From: Chryseobacterium sp. FP211-J200
GTDB lineage: Bacteria > Bacteroidota > Bacteroidia > Flavobacteriales > Weeksellaceae
NCBI RefSeq assembly: GCF_001643375.1
Contig: NZ_LSHB01000022.1
Coordinates: forward strand, 50,457 to 114,456
Direction of reading: 5' to 3'
Length of the DNA stretch: 64,000 bases
Position 1 is the stretch's first letter; every line of letters starts with the position of its first letter. Shown here one piece after another: positions 57,745 through 64,000 of the stretch. Below the pieces are notes generated by a model. The model had not been told where the DNA came from and searched no databases. It worked only from the letters and a program-made list of their open reading frames with translations. The position numbers were made by a program, and so were the translations under genes.

Positions 57745-57849
57745 GCAGCCCGACTTGAACGGAAATCCTTTTTTGCGTGTACTTCGTGTTCAATTTAACT
57801 GAAACCGTGAGCAAAAAAGATTGGGAGTGGAAGGCGGATAAAGCTGCCC
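57745..57849 (-). repeat. Dispersed palindromic intergenic repeat, family 1, copy 6 (inverted)
   Basis: Reads as the reverse complement of copy 4: GCAGCCCGACTTGAACGGAA, TCCTTTTTTGC, loop, GCAAAAAAGATTGGGAGTGG and AAGGCGGATAAAGCTGC. It occupies the 397-bp gap between the divergent deacetylase and YceI genes. The rest of that gap (57555-57744) is AT-rich without a feature I can name. Confidence 0.9.
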
Positions 57850-57872
57850 AAATATTGATATTGCTGCGTTTC

Positions 57873-57917
57873 TTGATGTACATCAACGTCTGTTCTCTGT
57901 TTAAGGTCTTATTTTTG
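57873..57917 (+). promoter_or_regulatory. Palindromic operator and promoter of the YceI gene
   Basis: TTGATGTACATCAA (57873-57886) is a perfect 14-bp palindrome. A TATTTTTG box (57910-57917) follows after 23 bases, and the ATG is at 57952. The half-site GTACATCAA recurs upstream of the pirin gene at similar spacing (3232-3270). Confidence 0.55.
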
Positions 57918-57951
57918 CTGCACTAAAAAAGTTTAATCAAAATAATTTTCT

Positions 57952-58620
57952 ATGAAAAAATTAACCGTATTGGCATTTGCAGGAGCAGCCTTAATGTTCA
58001 CTGCTTGTAATGACAAAAAAGAAACTGTGAAAGATGCGCAAGAAGTAGCGGCGAAAACCGGAGACGCTTACAAAGTGGATTTGGCAACGTCCAACGTGAA
58101 CTGGAAAGCTTTCCACAAAGGTGGTTTCGCACCAAGATGGGGAACTTTGAACTTGAAATCTGGTGAGTTGACAGTTGCGGACAACGCAGTGACTTCTGGA
58201 GATTTCGTAATCGATATGACGACTTTGAAAGTGGACCCAGCGTCCGTGACCGAAGCTGACAAGAAACCGGCTGACCTGGAAGCACACTTGAAAAATGAAG
58301 ATTTTTTCAACGTGACCAAAAATCCAACTTCTGACTTCAAAATCACTTCTGTGGCGGATTTGGCGGGTGAACTTCCAAAAGATGCTGTAGCAGGTTCTAA
58401 CAAAACAGTAAGCGGAAACTTGACTTTGCTAGGAAAAACTTTGAACGTTTCTTTCCCAGCAAAAGTAACTGTCACTGAAGGTAAAGCGGCTGTAGAAGCT
58501 AAATTTACTGTGAACAGAACAGATTGGGGAATCAAATTCGGGACTGATGAAACGGACCCAGCGGAATGGATGATCAGCAAAGACATTGAAATTGGCATCA
58601 GCGTAAATGCTGCTAAATAA
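57952..58620 (+). CDS. YceI family lipoprotein
   Basis: A 222-residue protein with a lipoprotein signal MKKLTVLAFAGAALMFTAC, then the YceI lipocalin-like barrel that binds polyisoprenoid-type lipids. Typical blocks: NVNWKAFHKGG, GDFVIDMTTL, KNEDFFNVTKNPTSDFKITS, and RTDWGIKFG with a short ending ISKDIEIGISVNA. Role: periplasmic lipid binding or stress response in other bacteria; specific ligand unknown. A palindrome upstream and tandem hairpins downstream frame it as a single gene. Confidence 0.92.
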   Translation: MKKLTVLAFAGAALMFTACNDKKETVKDAQEVAAKTGDAYKVDLATSNVNWKAFHKGGFAPRWGTLNLKSGELTVADNAVTSGDFVIDMTTLKVDPASVTEADKKPADLEAHLKNEDFFNVTKNPTSDFKITSVADLAGELPKDAVAGSNKTVSGNLTLLGKTLNVSFPAKVTVTEGKAAVEAKFTVNRTDWGIKFGTDETDPAEWMISKDIEIGISVNAAK

Positions 58621-58646
58621 TAGATTTTAAAAGTGAAAAGGAGAAT

Positions 58647-58785
58647 ACTGTTTCGAAAGAGACAGTCTTTTTTTATTTAACGAAATAAAAGAACCGACCC
58701 TTTAGGAGCCGGCTCAGTAGATAAAGACATCTCATTTTTTTAGTTAAACAACAATAAAAAAGGATAGCTGACGATGCTATCCTTT
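58647..58785 (+). terminator. Two hairpins in tandem after the YceI gene
   Basis: First hairpin: ACTGTTTC (58647-58654) and GAGACAGT (58659-58666), then CTTTTTTT. Second: AAAGGATAGC (58759-58768) and GCTATCCTTT (58776-58785), then GATTTTT. Between them lies GAGCCGGCTC (58707-58716), a GC-rich palindrome unusual for this AT-rich gap. The second hairpin has no gene of its own, so a short RNA could end there. The rest of 58786-58956 is AT-rich without a feature. Confidence 0.7.
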
Positions 58786-58956
58786 GATTTTTATATCAAA
58801 TTTAGTTTGAATGATTCTGATTGAAAATAAGTAAGTTTTCATAACGATTTCCTTAATCTTATAATGTAAATTTAGAAAGAAAAACAATACGAAATGTAAA
58901 CTGAATGTTAAAGTTTCGTAGTTATCCACATTTTTTTGTGGATAAGTCTATTATAT

Positions 58957-59130
58957 TTAATCATTTGGAGCTTCAATAGGAAAATTTTCGTTTTCGTACT
59001 CTTCAATCAAATTGGCTAGTGCTTCCAGTTCATCACCATCTTTTGTGTCTGGTTTTGCATCGAAAATATCTTCAAGCCTTTGCAAAGCTTGATTGTAATC
59101 TTGTTCGGTTTTGATTGATTGTAGATTCAT
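58957..59130 (-). CDS. Short HigA-like antitoxin N-terminal protein lacking the HTH
   Basis: A 57-residue protein, MNLQSIKTEQDYNQALQRLE to IEEYENENFPIEAPND. The pattern matches the N-terminal part of HigA-type antitoxins (ALxRLExIFDAxPxTxxGDELExLxxLIExYExxxFPI). In full HigA proteins a helix-turn-helix domain follows; here a stop comes at once. ATG 59145 is another start, 1 base after the stop of the upstream gene (TAATATG), and favours coupling. It is either a remnant or a naturally short adaptor. Confidence 0.65.
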   Translation of the reverse strand: MNLQSIKTEQDYNQALQRLEDIFDAKPDTKDGDELEALANLIEEYENENFPIEAPND

Positions 59131-59146
59131 TATTTTTGAGAACATA

Positions 59147-60121
59147 TTATTTTTCAAAAGGAATATTCTTGTCTTTGCAATATTTTTCAATCTCAGAATC
59201 ATTTGAAAAGTATTTATCACAAAATTCATTAAGTTCTTTTTCTGCACCTGAAATATATTTTTCGCTGGCAGTTAAAAGTTTTTCTGTCTGTTCAATAAAA
59301 TTTTCAAATTCTTTATTCATTTTGCAAAGTTTATCAATTGTTTTGAAATCTAAATCTCTAAAAACAGCAGGAAAAATAATTTTACTTTGATAAGGATTTG
59401 CATTTAATTCAATAATTCCAATTCCGAAAGATTGATTAAGTCTAGCCATTTCTTCGTATAAACTATCGCTAAATTCAAAAGCAACCAGAAAGCCGTAATT
59501 TGCCCAACTTGAATTGGAAACTGCTTGGAAATAAGCTTTTTTAAGTTCGCTATCACTGTTTATTTCTCTCTTCAATTCGTATGAACTTAATTTAAAAGTA
59601 TCAACACGATTGATAGATTTTAGAAAATTCTGACTGACTTTGGTTTGTAAATTCAAGAACTTAATTCCAACCATATCTGGATGTGTCCAAATTTGATTGC
59701 TATCTTTTCCATTAGATTGTTCGTGGAAAATTGTTTTAGAAAAGGTTTCGGTATTTTTTAAATAACTACTAAGAAGTTTATGCAAATCTCTTTCTTCATA
59801 AACTTTTGTCTTCAATATTTTTGGTTCAACTGTATTTGAAATATCAACTTCATTTTCATCATTTAAAATTTCAATTCCAATTTGTTGTTCATTTTTAGTT
59901 AAATAATAATGATAAATACCATTAGATTTTTTTATTCTTTTTATTCTGGAATCTCCATCTCTTATAAAGTCTCCCAATTGTGCAGAAACTGTAGAAGCGG
60001 GTGTTTTTCCTTTCAAAAATTCGTAATAGTTTTTTTCAACAATATGATTGTAAACTTCTACATTATATACTGGAACTATTAAATCTTCTAAACTTTTTAG
60101 AATAGCTTCTTTTACGGTCAT
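59147..60121 (-). CDS. HrgA-like protein: winged-helix (HARE-HTH) plus PD-(D/E)XK nuclease-like domain
   Basis: A 324-residue protein. Residues 1-75 form a HARE-HTH-like winged helix (VKEAILKSLEDLIVPVYNVE, KTPASTVSAQLGDFIRD). The C-terminal part has HPDMVGIKF (Pro148, Asp149) and YELKREI (Glu182, Lys184), separated by about 30 residues, as in PD-(D/E)XK nucleases. It ends with a coiled-coil-like Glu/Lys helix. The layout recalls HrgA and COG2958 proteins linked to restriction systems. No methyltransferase is adjacent. The gene is AT-rich and couples to the HigA-like ORF. Confidence 0.75.
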   Translation of the reverse strand: MTVKEAILKSLEDLIVPVYNVEVYNHIVEKNYYEFLKGKTPASTVSAQLGDFIRDGDSRIKRIKKSNGIYHYYLTKNEQQIGIEILNDENEVDISNTVEPKILKTKVYEERDLHKLLSSYLKNTETFSKTIFHEQSNGKDSNQIWTHPDMVGIKFLNLQTKVSQNFLKSINRVDTFKLSSYELKREINSDSELKKAYFQAVSNSSWANYGFLVAFEFSDSLYEEMARLNQSFGIGIIELNANPYQSKIIFPAVFRDLDFKTIDKLCKMNKEFENFIEQTEKLLTASEKYISGAEKELNEFCDKYFSNDSEIEKYCKDKNIPFEK

Positions 60122-60156
60122 AATTATATTTGGTTATTAGTTTTTGATAAATCTAT

Positions 60157-62943
60157 TTACAATTTCTCCGCAATATACTTCGCCGTAGCAGACTCTTTAA
60201 CCTTAACCAAGTCCTCCGGCGTTCCTGCAAAAACAACTTCGCCACCGTATTTTCCGGCATTTGGACCGATGTCGATGATGTAATCTGCTACTTTAATGAT
60301 ATCCGGCTGATGCTCAATTACAACAACCGAATGTCCTAATTCTATCAATGCCTGAAGCGATTTCAATAATTTCTTGATGTCGTGGAAATGCAATCCTGTC
60401 GAAGGTTCATCAAAGACGAAAAGCGTTTTGTCGGTCGTCACACCTTTCACAAGGAATGATGCCAACTTCACCCTCTGCGCCTCACCGCCGGAAAGGGTAG
60501 AAGAGGATTGGCCGAGTTGTAGGTAACCCAAACCAACGTCCTGCAAAGGTTTTATTTTGGTCGCAATTTTTTCTTCGTGGTTTTCTGAGAAGAATTCCAA
60601 AGCCTCATCAACCGTCATATGAAGGATGTCCGAGATGTTCTTTTCGTCGTATTTGATTTCAAGGATTTCTTTCTTGAAACGTGTACCGTGGCAATGCTCA
60701 CATTCTAGCTCGATGTCTGCCATAAACTGCATTGAAACTGTGATAACACCGTCGCCTTTACATTCGTCGCAACGTCCGCCATCCACATTGAAGGAGAAAT
60801 GTTTCGGTTTCAAACCTTGAACTTTCGCGGATTTTTGTTTCGCAAAAAGGTCACGAATGTCGTCGTAGGCTTTCAAGTAAGTCACTGGATTGGAACGGGA
60901 CGATTTTCCAATCGGATTTTGGTCAATTAATTCGATATTTTGAATCAATTTTGAAGGGAATTCCACAGAATCATAATCCGCTTTTTTTCCACCCATTCCG
61001 AGTTGGATTTGAATCGCGTTCGTCATCACTTCCTTCATCAAAGTTGATTTTCCACTTCCGGAAACACCTGTGATGACAGTCAAGCATTCCAATGGAACAT
61101 TCACGTCAATGTTCTTCAGATTGTTTTGACGAGCGCCTTTTATTGCGATATATTCTTTAGTTTTTCTACGCTTTTTAGGCACTTCGATTTCCATTTCGCC
61201 ACTCAGATATTTTGCAGTCAGCGTATCGGATTTCATCATCTCGTCATAGCTTCCGTTGAAAACCAAATCACCACCGAGATAACCAGCTTCCGGACCAATA
61301 TCAATGATGTGGTCGGCTGCTTTCATCACGTCTTCATCGTGTTCTACAACAATTACGGTATTTCCTAAGTCTCGAAGCTGTTTCAAAACGCCAATCAGAT
61401 TTTCTGTGTCTCTTGAATGTAAACCAATACTTGGCTCATCCAAAATATAAATCGAACCTACCAATGAACTTCCCAAACTGGTTGCCAGATTAATTCTCTG
61501 ACTTTCTCCACCTGAAAGTGTGTTCGAAGTTCTGTTTAAGGTTAAATAGCCCAGACCAACTTTCGTCAAAAACTCCAGTCGGGTTTCGATTTCGTAGGTC
61601 AATCGTTTGGCGATTTCTCTGTCGTGCTCGTTGAGTTTTAAAGTTTTGATTAAGGGGAGAAATTCATCCAAAGGCAATTCGATGAACGACTGAATATTGT
61701 GTCCGTCGATTTTTACCCAACTCGTTTCTTCTCTTAATCTTAAGCCTTCGCAAGTCGGACAAAGTGTTTTCCCACGGTAGCGCGAAAGCATTACGCGGTA
61801 CTGGATTTTATAAAGATTTTCCTCCAGCATTTTGAAAAAGTTATCGATGCTCGGAAAGGTTTTCGTTTTGTCGCCTCTCCAAAGTAACTGTTTCTGTTCT
61901 TTGGTCAATTGGTGGTAAGGCTTATGAATAGGGAAGTCTTTGTTCTTTTTGATGAAATCCTTTTTCCATTCGCTCATACTTTCGCCACGCCAAGACGCGA
62001 CTGCATCCTCGTGAAGCGATAGATTTTTGTTCGGAATCACCAGGTCTTCATCAATTCCAATCACTTTTCCGTAACCTTCACAAGTCGGGCAAGCGCCGTA
62101 AGGATTGTTGAAACTGAAATAATGAACAGTCGGCTCATTGAAAACAATGCCGTCCAATTCAAATTTATTCGAGAAATCCCTTACTTTTTCTGTGTCTGTA
62201 TTTTTCAGAGAACAGTAGCCGTGACCTTCGTAGAAAGCCATTTGGATAGAATCCGCCAATCTCTGAAGGAAACTCTCATCTTCCTCATAACTGAATCTGT
62301 CTATGACCAAATTAATCTTCATCTCTTTCTCAGGCACAAATCCGAAACTTTCCAAATCCTCAATTCCAGCAACATTTCCATTGACTTCCAATCTTGTGAA
62401 ACCGGAAACTTTCAAGGTTTTCAATTGTTCCGCAAAATCTTCAGCATCAAATGCCAAAGGAGCCAAAAGCAAGAATGTCGAATCTTTCTTTGAATTTTTA
62501 ATGAAATCTATCACATCCGTCACGCTGTCTTTCTTCACTTCTTCGCCGGAAATCGGGGAATAAGTTCTGCCGACGCGCGCAAAGAACAATTTCATATAAT
62601 CGTAGATCTCTGTAGAAGTTCCAACCGTAGAGCGCGGATTGGAAGAGATCACCTTTTGCTGAATCGCAATCGACGGCGCCAAACCTTTGATATCATCAAT
62701 TTTTGGTTTTTCTAATTTCCCCAAAAACTGACGCGCATAGGAACTCAAACTTTCCACATAACGCCTCTGTCCTTCGGCATAAATGGTGTCGAAAGCTAGT
62801 GAAGATTTTCCACTTCCCGAGACGCCTGTGATCACAATCAGTTTGTTCTTCGGGATGAGAACATCTATGTGTTTCAGGTTGTTAAGGTGCGCGTTTTTAA
62901 CGAAAAGAAATTTCTTGATATCGATGTCGGTTGTTGTAGCCAT
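60157..62943 (-). CDS. uvrA: Excinuclease ABC subunit A
   Basis: Damage-recognition ATPase of nucleotide excision repair. The 928-residue protein has two ABC modules: Walker A GVSGSGKSSLAFDTIYAEGQ and GVSGSGKSTLMKE, and signatures NTLSGGESQRINLA and STLSGGEAQRVKLA. The zinc-finger cysteines are in CPTCEGLRL and in CDECKGDGVI with CEHCHGTRFK. I chose ATG 62943 (MATTTDIDIKK) over the upstream ATG 62961, which lies in the promoter box region. Adjacent to the HrgA-like gene (35 bp) but with its own promoter at 62961. Confidence 0.97.
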   Translation of the reverse strand: MATTTDIDIKKFLFVKNAHLNNLKHIDVLIPKNKLIVITGVSGSGKSSLAFDTIYAEGQRRYVESLSSYARQFLGKLEKPKIDDIKGLAPSIAIQQKVISSNPRSTVGTSTEIYDYMKLFFARVGRTYSPISGEEVKKDSVTDVIDFIKNSKKDSTFLLLAPLAFDAEDFAEQLKTLKVSGFTRLEVNGNVAGIEDLESFGFVPEKEMKINLVIDRFSYEEDESFLQRLADSIQMAFYEGHGYCSLKNTDTEKVRDFSNKFELDGIVFNEPTVHYFSFNNPYGACPTCEGYGKVIGIDEDLVIPNKNLSLHEDAVASWRGESMSEWKKDFIKKNKDFPIHKPYHQLTKEQKQLLWRGDKTKTFPSIDNFFKMLEENLYKIQYRVMLSRYRGKTLCPTCEGLRLREETSWVKIDGHNIQSFIELPLDEFLPLIKTLKLNEHDREIAKRLTYEIETRLEFLTKVGLGYLTLNRTSNTLSGGESQRINLATSLGSSLVGSIYILDEPSIGLHSRDTENLIGVLKQLRDLGNTVIVVEHDEDVMKAADHIIDIGPEAGYLGGDLVFNGSYDEMMKSDTLTAKYLSGEMEIEVPKKRRKTKEYIAIKGARQNNLKNIDVNVPLECLTVITGVSGSGKSTLMKEVMTNAIQIQLGMGGKKADYDSVEFPSKLIQNIELIDQNPIGKSSRSNPVTYLKAYDDIRDLFAKQKSAKVQGLKPKHFSFNVDGGRCDECKGDGVITVSMQFMADIELECEHCHGTRFKKEILEIKYDEKNISDILHMTVDEALEFFSENHEEKIATKIKPLQDVGLGYLQLGQSSSTLSGGEAQRVKLASFLVKGVTTDKTLFVFDEPSTGLHFHDIKKLLKSLQALIELGHSVVVIEHQPDIIKVADYIIDIGPNAGKYGGEVVFAGTPEDLVKVKESATAKYIAEKL

Positions 62944-62960
62944 AGTAAAAATGAGACCCA

Positions 62961-62968
62961 CAAAATTA
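62961..62968 (-). promoter_or_regulatory. -7 promoter box of uvrA
   Basis: Minus strand TAATTTTG fits TAnnTTTG, 17 bases before ATG 62943. Confidence 0.55.
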
Positions 62969-63235
62969 CGGAAAATTAAATCGAATTGGAATATGAATTT
63001 GGATTAATTAATGGTGTGGTTTTTATCGCAAAGTCGCAAATTGGAATTGAATTTAAATGTGTTTTAAGTCGCAAAAAGATCAAGTTTCTTTTTGTTGTAA
63101 CACCAAATTTTTTTCGGTTTAAATCGTTAAACATGCCTAATCCATTTGCAAATTTTAAATTCCAATAAATGGGAATATTTGGAATTGATGAACATACTGT
63201 TAATAAAAATAGAAATTGATGTTGATTAACAGGTC
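62969..63235. other. Noncoding region between uvrA and the repeat cluster
   Basis: AT-rich, no coding frame. It holds two family-2 word remnants (ATCGCAAAGTCGCAA at 63026 and AAGTCGCAAAAAG at 63065). A block at 63119-63168 (TTAAATCGTTAAACATG, CCTAATCC, TTTTAAATTCCAA) recurs in altered form at 63655-63720 and weakly at 63350-63400. Confidence 0.6.
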
Positions 63236-63597
63236 GCTCCTACGAAGCTTTGATTGTTACCTATTTTTGTTTTCTATTAACAGGTTATCCCTACGGGATT
63301 TCAAATTACGATAAGTAGAGGTTAATATTTTGTTGAAGCCCTAACGTTTTCAAATTAACATCATTATATTATGAATCCGTTTGTAAAATTTCATTTTCAA
63401 TACATATGAAGATTTGGATGTGCAGATTCCCGATTGATTAGTTCCGTAGGAACGTTCTGTTAATAGAAATTGATTTGTAATTTGAGAAGAACTCCGTAGG
63501 AGTGGCCTGTTACTAAATATTAATTCACAGTTCGCTCCTACGAAGCTTTGATTGCTGGCATTTTCTATTTTCTATTAACAGGTTATCCCTACGGGAT
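63236..63597. repeat. Cluster of six 13-bp palindromic elements within a 298-bp duplication
   Basis: Elements: GCTCCTACGAAGC at 63236 and 63534, ATCCCTACGGGAT at 63287 and 63585 (these four read on the minus strand), GTTCCGTAGGAAC at 63441 and ACTCCGTAGGAGT at 63491 (plus strand). Each is followed, in its own direction, by about two to four bases and (C)CTGTTA, mostly CTGTTAATAGAAA. The centre GTA is constant while arms change in a compensating way. The first and last pairs are exactly 298 bases apart, showing a segment duplication. Confidence 0.9.
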
Positions 63598-63744
63598 TTT
63601 AAATTTGTGAATAAGCAGAGGATAATATTTTATTGAACGTATGTCAATTTCCAGATTAAAATCATTAAACATTCTAAATCCGCTTCTGGCAAGGCGACAC
63701 CATGTATTTTAAATTCCCAAAGGGGTGGTTCCGAAGGGGGGGAG

Positions 63745-64000
63745 GGGTGGTTCCGAACCGGGGGTTACCTGGTTCTGAAATGGTCTAGGGTGGTTATGCA
63801 AGTGGTTGCAGCTGGTTCCGAAGCACCCAAGACCACTTGACCAACCGGATAAGGGTGGTTCCGAACCGGGGGTTACCTGGTTCTGAAATGGTTGAAGGTG
63901 GTTATGCAAGTGGTCGCAGCCGGTTCCGAAGCACCCAAGACCACTTAACCAACCGGCTAAAGGTGGTTCCGAACCGGGGTATACCTGGTTCTGAAATGGT
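63745..64000. repeat. GC-rich 108-bp tandem repeat array, continuing past the window
   Basis: Units begin at 63745, 63853 and 63961 (period 108), with GGTGGTTCCGAACCGG, ACCTGGTTCTGAAATGGT, GGTGGTTATGCAAGTGGT and GGTTCCGAAGCACCCAAG. Within a unit the word TGGTTCYGAA or a variant recurs every 21-22 bases, so the unit is itself built of short repeats. It is much richer in GC than its surroundings. The minus strand is open through the array down to 63709 as a 36-residue repeat. Between copies seven codons change the residue and only one is silent, which argues against a protein. The array runs off the right edge. Confidence 0.9.

Noticed and set aside
63745..64000. Possible CRISPR array or repeat protein at the right edge
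   Set aside because: Whole 108-base units are repeated, including the would-be spacers. The open minus-strand frame changes residues at nearly every variable codon, which does not look like a selected protein.

Overview
The window comes from a low-GC member of Bacteroidota, most likely order Flavobacteriales, family Weeksellaceae (a Chryseobacterium-like organism). The basis is mixed. Directly visible are many TAnnTTTG promoter boxes with few Shine-Dalgarno sites, type IX secretion C-terminal domains on two secreted proteins, an LpxC-FabZ fusion, a PafA-type alkaline phosphatase and numerous lipoproteins. The genus is an inference; no rRNA or tRNA gene was found to settle it.

Layout. 1-3136: end of ilvC, a tandem ABC ATPase and ilvA (branched-chain amino acids). 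3308-8063: pirin, purD, a Tam-like methyltransferase behind two heptamer repeat arrays, and guaA. 8143-13098 (minus strand): dusB, a membrane protein, an M1 peptidase and a membrane-anchored FMN glutamate-synthase-like protein. 13267-19295: secreted M36 peptidase, lipoprotein cytochrome c, rlmF, lysS. 19821-28890: gltBD, a low-GC orphan membrane protein and gyrB. 29133-31915: RsiV-like lipoprotein, DUF6526 protein, lipid kinase, and a small secreted protein with a broken signal peptide. 32077-38732: HD hydrolase followed by a lipid A block (lpxD, lpxC/fabZ, lpxA, a small secreted protein, efp, a second LpxD-like acyltransferase). 38842-47501: sucD, a beta-barrel protein, recA, a T9SS delta-60 repeat protein, gap and pfkA (one operon), mdh. 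47577-51456: accessory stretch with a two-gene cassette containing a nuclease-like protein, a flavin oxidoreductase divergent from a Fur-family regulator, YjbR, DUF4256 and a frameshifted ydeI. 51545-60121: TonB-dependent-receptor-like barrel, PafA phosphatase, TIGR02757 protein, polysaccharide deacetylase, YceI lipoprotein, a HigA-like fragment and an HrgA-like HTH/nuclease protein. 60157-62943: uvrA. 62944-64000: no gene, but dense repeat structure.

The most unusual content lies between and beside the genes. (1) A dispersed imperfect palindrome of about 90-110 bp occurs six times, always intergenic, and its terminal arms change together. (2) Six 13-bp palindromes with a constant GTA/TAC centre and arms that change in a compensating way are clustered at 63236-63597. 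(3) A 108-bp GC-rich tandem array runs off the right edge. (4) Heptamer arrays directly abut a methyltransferase start codon. (5) Two small AT-rich cassettes carry nuclease-like motifs. (6) Several genes have a TAnnTTTG box only 4-6 bases before the ATG, implying leaderless mRNAs. Most other content is ordinary chromosomal housekeeping.
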